Made by a program: the position numbers and the translations under genes
Notes under the pieces: model-generated
What the model was told of the DNA's origin: nothing
The model's database searches: none
The model's input: the letters and a program-made list of their open reading frames with translations, nothing else
NCBI RefSeq assembly: GCF_029813775.1
Contig: NZ_JARVKW010000013.1
Span: 98,623-162,622 of the forward strand
Source: Streptomyces sp. DH24
GTDB taxonomy: Bacteria; Actinomycetota; Actinomycetes; Streptomycetales; Streptomycetaceae
Direction of reading: 5' to 3'
Length of the DNA stretch: 64,000 nt
In this document: positions 8,599 through 17,179 of the stretch, piece after piece
Layout: each line of letters begins with the position of its first letter
Numbering within the stretch: position 1 is the first letter of the stretch

Positions 8599-8686
8599 GG
8601 CGGGGTGACTCCACAACATCGAGGGGGTGTACGGACGGCGGTCCCGGCCGGCCGGTGTGGGCCGGCCCGGACAACAGCCCACCAGT

Positions 8687-10735
8687 CTACGTGGACGAGG
8701 AGGACTCCTTCGTCCGCTCCTGGGCGGGACCGCGCCGCACCGAGCCCGGCGCGTTCCAGTCCTGCCGCTTGCGGGCGCGCTTCTTGGCCACCTCGGACGA
8801 CTGGAGCTGGTACGGCACCGAGGTCACCATGACGCCCGGCGTGAACAGCAGCCGGCCCTTGAGCCGCAGCGCGCTCTGGTTGTGCAGCAGGTGCTCGTAC
8901 CAGTGGCCGACGACGTACTCGGGGATGATCACGGACACGGCGTCGCGCGGCGACTCGTTGCGCAGGCTCTTGACGTACTCGATGACGGGCCGGGTGATCT
9001 CGCGGTAGGGCGAGTCCAGCACCTTCAGCGGTACGTCGATGCCGCGCCGCTCCCATTCCTCGCGCAGCGCCTTGGTCTCGGCGGGGTCGACGTTGACGCT
9101 GAGCGCCTCCAGGGTGTCGGAGCGCATCAGCTTGGCGTAGGCGAGGGCGCGCAGCGTCGGGCGGTGGATCTTGGAGATCAGGACGACGGAGTGGACGCGG
9201 GAGGGCCGGACGATGTCGTCGCTCGGGCCGTCGGGCGCGGCGATCTCCTCGGCGACGCGGTCGTAGTGCTTACGGATCGCCGTCATCGTCGCGTAGAAGA
9301 TCACCATGCCGAGCAGGGCGACCCAGGCGCCGTGGGTGAACTTGGTGACGAGGACGACGATGAGGACGAGGCCGGTGAAGAAGGCGCCGAAGGTGTTGAT
9401 CGCGCGGGATCGGATCATGCGGCGGCGCTTGGCCGGGTCCTTCTCGGTGGCCAGGTGGCGGTTCCAGTGCCGGACCATGCCGGTCTGGCTGAGCGTGAAC
9501 GACATGAACACGCCGACGATGTACAGCTGGATCAGGCGGGTGGAGTCGGCGCCGTAGATCCATACGAGGAGTGCGGCGGCGCCGGCGAGGAGCACGATGC
9601 CGTTGGAGAAGGCGAGGCGGTCGCCGCGGGTGTGCAGCTGGCGCGGGAGGTAGCGGTCCTGGGCGAGGATCGAGCCGAGCAGCGGGAAGCCGTTGTAGGC
9701 GGTGTTGGCGGCGAGGAACAGCACCAGCGCGGTGGCCGCGGCGAGCATGATGAACAGCAGGCTGCCCTCGCCGAAGACGGCCTCGGCGACCTGGGAGATC
9801 ACCGGGTGCTGCACGTAGTCCGGGCCGACCGGGACGCCGTCGCGGAACAGGTCGACGGCGGGTTTCTCGGCCATGCGGACGTTGGTCGCCATGGCGAGGG
9901 CGATGATGCCGCAGAACATGGTGACGGCGAGCAGGCCCATCAGCGCGAGCGTGGTGCCCGCGTTCTTGGACTTCGGCTTGCGGAAGGCGGGCACGCCGTT
10001 GGAGATCGCCTCGACGCCGGTGAGCGCGGCGCAGCCGGAGGAGAACGCGCGCAACAGCAGGAACAGCAGGGCGAATCCGGCCAGTCCGCCGTGCTCGGGC
10101 TTGATCTCGTAGGAGGCCGTCGGTGCGCGCATCTCGTCGCCGAGGACCAGTCCGCGGAAGGCGCCCCACGCGATCATGGTGAAGACGCCGGCGACGAAGA
10201 CGTACGTGGGGATGGCGAAGATCATGCCGGACTCGCGCACGCCGCGCAGGTTCATCAGGGTCAGCAGCACGATCACGCCGATCGCGCAGGCGACCTTGTG
10301 CTCGACGACGAACGGGACGGCGGAGCCGAGGTTCTCGATGCCGGAGGAGATTGACACGGCGACGGTGAGCACGTAGTCGACGAGCAGGGCGCTCGCGACG
10401 GTGAGGCCGGCCTTGGGCCCGAGGTTGGTGTTGGCGACCTCGTAGTCGCCGCCGCCGCTGGGGTAGGCGTGGACGTTCTGCCGGTAGGAGGCGACCACGG
10501 TGAACATCAGCACGACGACCGCGAGGGCGATCCAGGGACTGAAGTGGTAGGCCGACACGCCCGCGATGGACAGGACCAGCAGTACCTCTCCGGGGGCGTA
10601 CGCGACGGAGGACAGCGGGTCGGAGGCGAAGACCGGGAGGGCGATGCGCTTCGGCAGGAGCGTTTCCCCGAGCCGATCACTGCGCAGTGCGCGCCCGATC
10701 AGAATCCGTTTGGGCACGTCGGTCAGTTTGGACAC
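8687..10735 (-). CDS. KimA-like APC-superfamily potassium/proton symporter
   Basis: The frame opens at 10774, but the GTG at 10735 (start MSKLTDVPKRILIGRAL, 682 residues) matches the family's N-terminus; the extension would include a TTA codon, rare in Streptomyces. Landmarks shared with Bacillus KimA (YdaO) include FASDPLSSVAY, SYRQNVHAYPSGGGDY and LLVDYVLTVAVSISSG, followed by about 12 membrane segments and a cytosolic C-terminal domain of about 190 residues. KimA imports potassium with protons and is inhibited by c-di-AMP through its cytosolic domain. The gene is divergent from two RCK genes, the same arrangement as M. tuberculosis Rv2690c with ceoB/ceoC. Potassium transport is inferred from homology and context. 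Confidence 0.82.
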   Translation of the reverse strand: MSKLTDVPKRILIGRALRSDRLGETLLPKRIALPVFASDPLSSVAYAPGEVLLVLSIAGVSAYHFSPWIALAVVVLMFTVVASYRQNVHAYPSGGGDYEVANTNLGPKAGLTVASALLVDYVLTVAVSISSGIENLGSAVPFVVEHKVACAIGVIVLLTLMNLRGVRESGMIFAIPTYVFVAGVFTMIAWGAFRGLVLGDEMRAPTASYEIKPEHGGLAGFALLFLLLRAFSSGCAALTGVEAISNGVPAFRKPKSKNAGTTLALMGLLAVTMFCGIIALAMATNVRMAEKPAVDLFRDGVPVGPDYVQHPVISQVAEAVFGEGSLLFIMLAAATALVLFLAANTAYNGFPLLGSILAQDRYLPRQLHTRGDRLAFSNGIVLLAGAAALLVWIYGADSTRLIQLYIVGVFMSFTLSQTGMVRHWNRHLATEKDPAKRRRMIRSRAINTFGAFFTGLVLIVVLVTKFTHGAWVALLGMVIFYATMTAIRKHYDRVAEEIAAPDGPSDDIVRPSRVHSVVLISKIHRPTLRALAYAKLMRSDTLEALSVNVDPAETKALREEWERRGIDVPLKVLDSPYREITRPVIEYVKSLRNESPRDAVSVIIPEYVVGHWYEHLLHNQSALRLKGRLLFTPGVMVTSVPYQLQSSEVAKKRARKRQDWNAPGSVRRGPAQERTKESSSST

Positions 10736-10917
10736 AACAGAGGATCGTAAGCCTTCGAACAGGGGCCTGCCCACCCGCCACCCCCATCGGACGGCCCTCT
10801 GCTCTCCGGGTGAATTCCGGGTGCTCCGCGGCTGCGGATTCCGCAGGTCCCGGCGTCGGCATGCCTATATGACAAAACCCCGTCCCTTGACCGGCCGTTG
10901 CCGCACCCGGAGGTTCC

Positions 10918-11013
10918 ATGTACCCGACCGCTGAGCTCATCGGTGCCGCGGCCGCCCTCGTCGTCCTCGGATTCCTGACCCTCGCCAGCGTCCGCAGCAT
11001 CGGCCGCCGCTGA
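10918..11013 (+). CDS. 31-residue single-pass membrane peptide between transporter and RCK genes
   Basis: An ATG with a strong Shine-Dalgarno (CGGAGG, 6 bases before it) opens a 32-codon frame starting MYPTAELIGA and ending SVRSIGRR. The middle (AAAALVVLGFLTLAS) is one hydrophobic helix and the basic end should stay in the cytoplasm. Codon use is strongly G/C in third position, as in real Streptomyces genes. It lies 122 bases ahead of the first RCK gene on the same strand. Small hydrophobic subunits are known in potassium systems (KdpF has a similar size), but I see no clear similarity to KdpF, so its role is unknown. Confidence 0.6.
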   Translation: MYPTAELIGAAAALVVLGFLTLASVRSIGRR

Positions 11014-11135
11014 GCCGCCCGTCCCGGACGACGGTGCACGGGGGTCCCCCCGGGCGACCGCACGTGTGTAGCTTGGGCGACTGTCTGAGACCCTGATGGG
11101 GCTGAGCAGTACTTCTTGACACCGGAAGGACGGTC

Positions 11136-11807
11136 GTGCACATCGTCATCATGGGCTGCGGAAGAGTGGGTTCCGCTCTTGCCCAGACCTTGGAGCAACA
11201 GGGGCACACGGTCGCCGTGGTGGACCAGGACCCCACCGCCTTCCGACGCCTGGGGTCCTCGTTCGGCGGTCGCCGGGTCACCGGAGTCGGCTTCGACCAG
11301 GACACCCTGCGCGAGGCGGGCATCGAGGAGGCGGGCGCCTTCGCCGCCGTCTCCAGCGGTGACAACTCCAACATCATCGCGGCCCGGGTGGCCCGCGAGA
11401 TGTTCGGCGTCGAGAACGTCGCGGCACGCATCTACGACCCCCGCCGCGCCGAGGTCTACCAGCGCCTCGGCATCCCCACCGTCGCCACCGTCCGCTGGAC
11501 CGCCGACCAGATGCTGCGCCGGCTGCTGCCCTCCGGCGCCGAGCCGCTGTGGCGCGATCCCACCGGCGGCGTCCAGCTCGCCGAGGTGCACACCTCCCCG
11601 TCCTGGGTGGGTCACAAGATCAGCCGGCTCCAGGAGGAGACGGGCGTGCGCGTCGCGTTCCTGACCCGGCTCGGCGAGGCGATCCTGCCCTCCTCGCAGA
11701 CGGTGTTGCAGGAGGGGGACCTGGTGCACGTGATGATGCGCACCGACGAGGTCGACAAGGTCGAGGCGGCGTTCGCCAAGGGGCCCGAAGAGGAGGCCGG
11801 TCACTGA
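11136..11807 (+). CDS. RCK/TrkA-type NAD-binding potassium regulatory protein, first of pair
   Basis: The GTG at 11136 follows GAAGGA. The 223-residue product has an RCK_N Rossmann domain (MHIVIMGCGRVGSALAQ, with an acidic residue after VAVVDQ at the end of strand 2) and an RCK_C domain from about residue 140. Such proteins gate potassium channels or symporters in response to nucleotides, and some RCK_C domains bind c-di-AMP. There is no TrkH/KtrB membrane subunit in the window, so the partner may be the divergent KimA-like transporter or a distant protein. It overlaps the next gene (TGATG), so the two are translationally coupled. Confidence 0.9.
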   Translation: MHIVIMGCGRVGSALAQTLEQQGHTVAVVDQDPTAFRRLGSSFGGRRVTGVGFDQDTLREAGIEEAGAFAAVSSGDNSNIIAARVAREMFGVENVAARIYDPRRAEVYQRLGIPTVATVRWTADQMLRRLLPSGAEPLWRDPTGGVQLAEVHTSPSWVGHKISRLQEETGVRVAFLTRLGEAILPSSQTVLQEGDLVHVMMRTDEVDKVEAAFAKGPEEEAGH

Positions 11808-12484
11808 TGAGGGTCGCCATTGCCGGAGCCGGCGCGGTCGGCCGCTCGATCGCGGGCGAGCTGCTGGAGAACGGCCACGAGGTCCTGCTGATCGACAAGG
11901 CGCCGACCGCCATCTCGGTGGAGCGCGTCCCGCTCGCCGAGTGGCTGCTCGCCGACGCCTGCGAGATCACGTCCCTGGACGAGGCGGCGCTCCAGCGCTG
12001 CAACGTGGTGATCGCCGCGACGGGCGACGACAAGGTGAACCTCGTCGTCTCCCTGCTCGCCAAGACGGAGTACGGTGTCCCGCGCGTCGTCGCCCGGGTG
12101 AACAACCCGAAGAACGAGTGGCTGTTCAACGAGGCCTGGGGCGTGGACGTCGCCGTCTCCACGCCGCGGCTGATGTCGGCCCTGGTCGAGGAGGCGGTGA
12201 GCGTCGGCGACCTGGTCCGGCTGCTGCGCTTCAGCCACGGCGACGCCAACCTCGTCGAGCTGACCCTGCCGGAGGAGTCGGCGCTGGCCGGCACGCGGGT
12301 CGGGGACGTCGACTGGCCCGAGGACACGTCGCTGGTCACCATCATCCGCGGCACGCGGGTGGTCACGCCGACCCGGGAGGACTCCCTGGAGGCGGGCGAC
12401 GAACTCCTCTTCGTCGCCGCGCAGGCCCGCGAGGAACAGCTGGAGGACCTGCTGTCGGTCCGCCGCGAGGACGCCGGCGGCTGA
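11807..12484 (+). CDS. RCK/TrkA-type NAD-binding potassium regulatory protein, second of pair
   Basis: The start codon overlaps the stop of the previous gene. The 225-residue protein repeats the RCK_N (MRVAIAGAGAVGRSIAGELL, LLIDKAP) and RCK_C plan and is a diverged paralogue of its neighbour. The pair corresponds to CeoB/CeoC of mycobacteria. A heteromeric gating ring is plausible. Transcription ends at the strong hairpin 17 bases downstream. Confidence 0.9.
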   Translation: MRVAIAGAGAVGRSIAGELLENGHEVLLIDKAPTAISVERVPLAEWLLADACEITSLDEAALQRCNVVIAATGDDKVNLVVSLLAKTEYGVPRVVARVNNPKNEWLFNEAWGVDVAVSTPRLMSALVEEAVSVGDLVRLLRFSHGDANLVELTLPEESALAGTRVGDVDWPEDTSLVTIIRGTRVVTPTREDSLEAGDELLFVAAQAREEQLEDLLSVRREDAGG

Positions 12485-12500
12485 CCCCGGCGGGGACGAC

Positions 12501-12543
12501 GACGTGAAGGGGCGCCCCGGAGTCCGGGGCGCCCCTTCACGTC
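12501..12543. terminator. Strong bidirectional terminator
   Basis: A perfect 20-base-pair stem (12501-12520 with 12524-12543) with a 3-base loop between the convergent RCK and DUF3159 genes. It can serve both directions and is the strongest hairpin in the window. Confidence 0.9.
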
Positions 12544-12552
12544 ACTTCCGGG

Positions 12553-13308
12553 TCACTTCTCGGCCGACCGGGCCTCCGCCACCTCCGTGGCCTGCGCCGA
12601 CTCCGCGGCCTTGGCGGCTTCCGCGGCCTTCTCCTCCGCCTCCATCTCGGCGAACACGTCGATGGGCGCGGGCGCCTTCGCCAGGAACACCCACGTCAGC
12701 CACACGGCCAGCAGGAACGGCGGGATCTTCAGGGCGACCAGCACCCAGCCGAGCTGCGTCGTGTCCGCCCACCAGTACAGCGGGAAGAGGATCGCGCACT
12801 TGGCGAGCAGGATCGCGCCCCAGGCGTAACTGGCCTTGGCGTACGCCTTCTTGCGGCCCGGGTTCCGGGTGCGCCAGGAGAGGTTCTCCTTGAAGACCGG
12901 CCCCAGGATCAGGCCGATCAGCGGGACACCGCACAGCGTCGTGACGATGTACGCCAGGCCGAGGCCCAGGGTGTACAGCATGCCGGGCAGGTAGAAGTCC
13001 TTCGCGTTGCCCGTCATCATCGCGAAGACGACACCGAAGGCGACACCGAAGACGCCGCTGAAGGCGTGCTTGACGGTGCCCTTCATGGCCAGCCGGACCA
13101 CGACCAGCACCAGCGACAGGGCGAGCGCCGCGATCGCCGACAGGTGCAGGTCCTTGTTGACCGTGTAGATGGTGACGAAGAGCAGGCCGGGCAGCACCGT
13201 CTCGACCATGCCCCGCACTCCGCCGAACGCCTCGAACAGGGCGGCCTCCGTCACCGCCCGGGTGTCCTCCGCGGATGTGTCTTCGGTCGGCTTGTCGAGC
13301 GACGTCAC
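12553..13308 (-). CDS. DUF3159 integral membrane protein
   Basis: A GTG start gives 251 residues with about five or six membrane helices (for example ETVLPGLLFVTIYTV and FGVVFAMMTGNAKDFYLPG) and an Ala/Glu-rich cytoplasmic tail. It matches actinobacterial DUF3159; the homologue Rv2693c lies at the same place in M. tuberculosis. Function is unknown. It is separated from the upstream OB-fold gene by only 3 bases, so the two form an operon. The conserved neighbourhood with potassium proteins makes a membrane or ion-related role conceivable but unproven. Confidence 0.82.
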   Translation of the reverse strand: MTSLDKPTEDTSAEDTRAVTEAALFEAFGGVRGMVETVLPGLLFVTIYTVNKDLHLSAIAALALSLVLVVVRLAMKGTVKHAFSGVFGVAFGVVFAMMTGNAKDFYLPGMLYTLGLGLAYIVTTLCGVPLIGLILGPVFKENLSWRTRNPGRKKAYAKASYAWGAILLAKCAILFPLYWWADTTQLGWVLVALKIPPFLLAVWLTWVFLAKAPAPIDVFAEMEAEEKAAEAAKAAESAQATEVAEARSAEK

Positions 13309-13311
13309 CGG

Positions 13312-13710
13312 CTACTCCCGTCCGAGGGGTCTCAGTTCGTACTTGGGATTGAACAGCACCCGGCGGCCCCGGCTCATCGAGATCCGGCCCGATGCGATCA
13401 GCTTGCGCCCCGGTTCTATCCCCACGATGGAGCGCCTGCCGAGCCACACCACGTCCAGCGCGGCGGAGCCGTCGAACAGCTCGGCCTCCAGGGCCGGGAC
13501 ACCGGCGCGCGGCCGCAGGGTGACCGTGCGCAAGGTACCAGTAACCGTGACGATCTGGCGGTCCTTGCAGTCGCCGATGCGCGTACAGCCGGCCGTCTCG
13601 GCGTCCTCCCGCAGCTCCTCGGACTCCAGGTCCTCCTGCGAGGAGGAGAGCCGGTCGAGCAGCCGCCGGAACCGGCCCGTCGGCTTTTCGGAACGAGGAA
13701 CAGCGCTCAT
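13312..13710 (-). CDS. OB-fold nucleic-acid-binding domain protein
   Basis: 132 residues. The N-terminal 35 are charged and helical (RLLDRLSSSQEDLESEELRE); the C-terminal 90 form an OB-fold of the tRNA-anticodon/RecG wedge type (DRQIVTVTGTLRTVTLRP, LIASGRISMSRGRRVLFNP). Actinobacterial relatives (Rv2694c position) are single-domain OB proteins of unknown role. It is the first gene of a two-gene operon with the DUF3159 protein. Binding to nucleic acid is only a family expectation. Confidence 0.8.
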   Translation of the reverse strand: MSAVPRSEKPTGRFRRLLDRLSSSQEDLESEELREDAETAGCTRIGDCKDRQIVTVTGTLRTVTLRPRAGVPALEAELFDGSAALDVVWLGRRSIVGIEPGRKLIASGRISMSRGRRVLFNPKYELRPLGRE

Positions 13711-13783
13711 ATCTGAAGCGTACCGGGGCGCGCCGGCGGTGACGCACCCCCCTGTGGACGCCCTGACGCCGGCGAGACGCGGT

Positions 13784-14464
13784 TCACTTCTCGAACCGGT
13801 AGCCCATGCCCGGCTCGGTGATGAAATGCCGCGGATGCGACGGGTCCGCCTCCAGCTTGCGGCGCAGCTGCGCCATGTAGACGCGCAGGTAGTTCGTCTC
13901 CGTCCCGTACGACGGCCCCCACACCTCCTGGAGCAGTTGCTTCTGGCCGACCAGGCGGCCGGTGTTGCGCACCAGCACCTCCAGCAGGTGCCACTCCGTG
14001 GGCGTCAGCCGCACGTCCCTGCCGTCCCGGTGCACCTTCTTCGCGGCCAGGTCGACGGTGAACCCCTCGGTCTCGACGAGCACGCCGTCCTCGCCGCCGA
14101 CGGGCTCGGCGCGGCGTACGGCGGCGCGCAGCCGGGCCAGCAGTTCGTCCATGCCGAACGGCTTGGTGACGTAGTCGTCGGCGCCCGCGTCCAGCGCCTC
14201 CACCTTCTCGTCGGAGGAGTGCCGGGCCGACAGCACCAGGATCGGCACCCGGGTCCAGCCGCGCAGCCCTCTGATCACCTCGACGCCGTCCATGTCGGGC
14301 AGGCCCAGGTCGAGGATCACCACGTCGGGGTGGCGGGCGGCGGCGAGCTGGAGCGCGCCGGCGCCGTCGTGGGCCGCGTCGACCTCGTACTTGCGCGCCT
14401 TGAGGTTGATCACGAGGGCGCGCACGATCTGCGGCTCGTCGTCGATCACGAGCACCCGGGTCAT
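13784..14464 (-). CDS. kdpE: KdpE-like OmpR-family response regulator
   Basis: 226 residues: receiver domain with acidic pocket (IDDEPQ), phosphoacceptor Asp in VVILDLGLPD and conserved Lys in YVTKPFG; then an OmpR/PhoB winged helix ending in the usual GYRFEK. The ATG overlaps the TGA of the KdpD gene, so it is coupled to it. KdpE activates kdpFABC when potassium is limiting. No kdpFABC operon lies in the window, so its target is elsewhere or has changed. Confidence 0.9.
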   Translation of the reverse strand: MTRVLVIDDEPQIVRALVINLKARKYEVDAAHDGAGALQLAAARHPDVVILDLGLPDMDGVEVIRGLRGWTRVPILVLSARHSSDEKVEALDAGADDYVTKPFGMDELLARLRAAVRRAEPVGGEDGVLVETEGFTVDLAAKKVHRDGRDVRLTPTEWHLLEVLVRNTGRLVGQKQLLQEVWGPSYGTETNYLRVYMAQLRRKLEADPSHPRHFITEPGMGYRFEK

Positions 14465-17013
14465 GAAGCCCGCCTTTCGGTTCGTACGGGTCCGGCGGCG
14501 GGCGACGGCTCGGGGTGCGGGCCCGCCGCGCGGAGGGTGAGGACCATGGTGAGGCCGCCACCGGGGGTGTCCTCGGCGTTGAGGGTGCCGCCGATGGCCT
14601 CGGCGAAACCGCGCGCCACCGCGAGGCCGAGGCCCACGCCGGCGCCGCGCGGGGCGTCGCCGTAGCGCTGGAAGGGCTCGAAGATGCGGTCCTTCGCCTC
14701 GTCGGGCACGCCGGGCCCGCAGTCCACCACGCGCACCTCGACACGGTCGGCGATGGCGCTGGCGGCGACCAGCACGGGGCTGCCGGGCGGACTGTACTTG
14801 ACGGCGTTCTCCACCAGGTTGGCCACCGACCGCTCCAGCAGCCCCGGGTCCACGGCGACCATGGGCAGGGTCTCCCGCACGTCGAGTTCGATGCTGCCCT
14901 CGGGCACCCCGCCCAGCGCCATCGGCACCACCTCGTCCAGGTCGATCTCCCGGATCAGCGGCGTGACCGTGCCGGTCTGCAGCCGGGACATGTCGAGCAG
15001 GTTCCCGACCAGGTGGTCGAGCCGGTCGGCGCCCTCCTCGATGCCGGCGAGCAGTTCCGCCCGGTCCTCCCGCGACCAGTCGACGTCGTCGGACCGCAGC
15101 GAGCTCACCGACGCCTTGATGCCGGCCAGCGGGGTGCGCAGGTCGTGGCTGACGGCGGCGAGCAGCGCGGTGCGGATGCGGTTGCCCTCGGCCAGTTCCT
15201 TGGCCTGGTCGGCCTCCTTCTGGAGCCGCTGGCGGTCCAGGACGACGGCCGCCTGCGCGGCGAACGCGGCCAGCACCCGGCGGTCCTCGGCGGGCAGCAC
15301 CCGGCCGGTCAGCGCCAGCGCCATGTGGTCGCCGACGGGCACGTCCACGTCGGCGTCCTCGGGCCGCTCCACCGCGTCCGCGAGTCCGACCCGGCCGGCG
15401 CAGGTCCACGGGTCCACGTCGCTCGCGCGTTCCAGCAGGGCCGCCGACTCCATGCCGAAGGTCTCGCGGACCCGCTCCAGCAGTTCCTCCAGGCCGGTCT
15501 CGCCGCGCAGCACGTTCCCGGCGAGGTAGGACAGGATCTCCGACTCGGCGCGCAGCCGGGCCGCCTGGTGGGTGCGCCGGGCCGCCAGGTCCACGACCCA
15601 GGCCACCGACACGCCGACGCCCACGAAGGTCACGATGGCGACCACGTTCGCCGGGTCGGCGATCACGATGCGGTGCAGCGGCGGGGTGAAGAACCAGTTC
15701 AGCAGCAGGGAGCCGAAGGCCGCCGACACCAGCGCGGGCAGCAGACCGCCGAGCAGCGCGGCCGCCACGGTCAGCGCCAGGTACAGCAGCATGTCGTTGG
15801 CGAGCCCGAGGTGGACGCTGCTGAGCCACGCCGCGAGGACGACCGGGCCGAGCAGCCCGACCAGCCAGCCCCACACGATGCGGGCCCGGCCGAGCCGCGC
15901 GCCGCGGGCTCCCGGCAGTCCGCGGCCCTTGGCGATCTCGCCGTGCGTGACGATGTGCACGTCCAGGTCGGGGCCGGACTCGCGGGCGACGGTCGCGCCG
16001 ACGCCGGGCCCGAAGACGTACTGCCAGGTCTTGCGGCGCGAGGAGCCGAGCACGATCTGGGTGGCGTTCACCCCGCGGGCGAAGTCGAGCAGCGCCGCCG
16101 GTATGTCGTCGCCGACGACGTGGTGGAAGGTGCCGCCCAGGTCCTCCACGAGGGTGCGCTGGACGGCGAGTTCCTTCGGTGACGCGGAGGTCAGCCCGTC
16201 GCTGCGGGCGATGTAGACGGCCATGACCTCGCCGCCGGCGCCCTTCTCGGCCAGCCGGGCCCCGCGCCGGATCAGGGTGCGGCCCTCGGGACCGCCGGTC
16301 AGGCCGACGACGATGCGTTCGCGGGCCGGCCAGGTGGAGCGGATGTTGTGTTCGCCGCGGTACTGCCGGAGGTACTCGTCCACGCGGTCCGCGACCCACA
16401 GCAGCGCCAGCTCGCGCAGCGCGGTGAGGTTGCCGGGCCGGAAGTAGTTGGACAGGGCCGCGTCGATGCGGTCCGGGCGGTAGATGTTGCCGTGCGCCAT
16501 GCGGCGGCGCAGCGCCTGGGGCGACATGTCGACCAGTTCGATCTGGTCCGCGCGCCGCACCACCTCGTCGGGCACCGTCTCGTGCTGCCGTACGCCGGTG
16601 ATCGACTCCACGACGTCGCCGAGGGACTCCAGGTGCTGGATGTTGACCGTGGACACCACGTCGATGCCGGCCGCGAGCAGTTCCGTGACGTCCTGCCACC
16701 GCTTGGGGTTGCGGGAGCCGGGGACGTTGGTGTGGGCGAGCTCGTCCACCAGCGCGACCTGCGGCCTGCGCTCCAGCACGGCGTCGACGTCCATCTCCGT
16801 GGCCGCGGCGCCGCGGTACTCCAGCGTGCGGCACGGCACCTGTTCGAGCCCGTGCAGCAGGTCCTGGGTACGCGGCCGGTCGTGGTGCTCCGCGTACGCC
16901 ACCACGCAGTCGGTGCCCCGTTCGACGCGGCGCCGGGCCTCCGCCAGCATCGCGTAGGTCTTGCCCACGCCCGGTGCCGCGCCGAGGTAGATCCGTAGCT
17001 TGCCGCGTCCCAT
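14461..17013 (-). CDS. kdpD: KdpD-like sensor histidine kinase
   Basis: 850 residues in the canonical order: N-terminal KdpD domain with a Walker A-like APGVGKTYAML and VDELAHTNVPGSRNPKRWQD; a universal-stress-protein-like domain (about 240-360); four membrane helices (DUF4118, about 385-480); GAF-like region; HisKA with AAVSHDLRTPL; HATPase with ENAVKYS and GLGLAVARG. It senses potassium status in other bacteria, and c-di-AMP can bind the USP domain in some Gram-positives. The operon is kdpDE alone. AGGGGC before the ATG at 17013 is a usable ribosome site. Confidence 0.93.
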   Translation of the reverse strand: MGRGKLRIYLGAAPGVGKTYAMLAEARRRVERGTDCVVAYAEHHDRPRTQDLLHGLEQVPCRTLEYRGAAATEMDVDAVLERRPQVALVDELAHTNVPGSRNPKRWQDVTELLAAGIDVVSTVNIQHLESLGDVVESITGVRQHETVPDEVVRRADQIELVDMSPQALRRRMAHGNIYRPDRIDAALSNYFRPGNLTALRELALLWVADRVDEYLRQYRGEHNIRSTWPARERIVVGLTGGPEGRTLIRRGARLAEKGAGGEVMAVYIARSDGLTSASPKELAVQRTLVEDLGGTFHHVVGDDIPAALLDFARGVNATQIVLGSSRRKTWQYVFGPGVGATVARESGPDLDVHIVTHGEIAKGRGLPGARGARLGRARIVWGWLVGLLGPVVLAAWLSSVHLGLANDMLLYLALTVAAALLGGLLPALVSAAFGSLLLNWFFTPPLHRIVIADPANVVAIVTFVGVGVSVAWVVDLAARRTHQAARLRAESEILSYLAGNVLRGETGLEELLERVRETFGMESAALLERASDVDPWTCAGRVGLADAVERPEDADVDVPVGDHMALALTGRVLPAEDRRVLAAFAAQAAVVLDRQRLQKEADQAKELAEGNRIRTALLAAVSHDLRTPLAGIKASVSSLRSDDVDWSREDRAELLAGIEEGADRLDHLVGNLLDMSRLQTGTVTPLIREIDLDEVVPMALGGVPEGSIELDVRETLPMVAVDPGLLERSVANLVENAVKYSPPGSPVLVAASAIADRVEVRVVDCGPGVPDEAKDRIFEPFQRYGDAPRGAGVGLGLAVARGFAEAIGGTLNAEDTPGGGLTMVLTLRAAGPHPEPSPAAGPVRTERRAS

Positions 17014-17179
17014 GGCCCCTTCGTCTTCCGGTCGGCGTCCGCCCTGCGCAGAGTCGACCTTACGGCCGCCGATCCCGGCGAAAAGGGCCGGGATGCGGCG
17101 TGAAGGGCGTCTTTGACGCGACCCTGACGCGCGCGGGCCGCACGGTCCGCGCCGCCCGCGACCTGTGCCGTTCGCGTCC

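Noticed and set aside
8641..8680. GGCCGG-rich repeat between the methyltransferase and KimA-like genes as a terminator
   Set aside because: The possible stem is short and imperfect, and the genes are co-directional 88 bases apart, so read-through is as likely.
10736..10774. Upstream GTG (10774) for the KimA-like protein
   Set aside because: The extension would add 13 residues unlike the family's N-terminus and include a TTA codon; the GTG at 10735 aligns with SKLTDVPKR-type starts.
13794..13803. CGAACCGGT resembling the LacI-type operator
   Set aside because: It lies inside the kdpE C-terminus, lacks the second half of the palindrome and is explained by the coding sequence.
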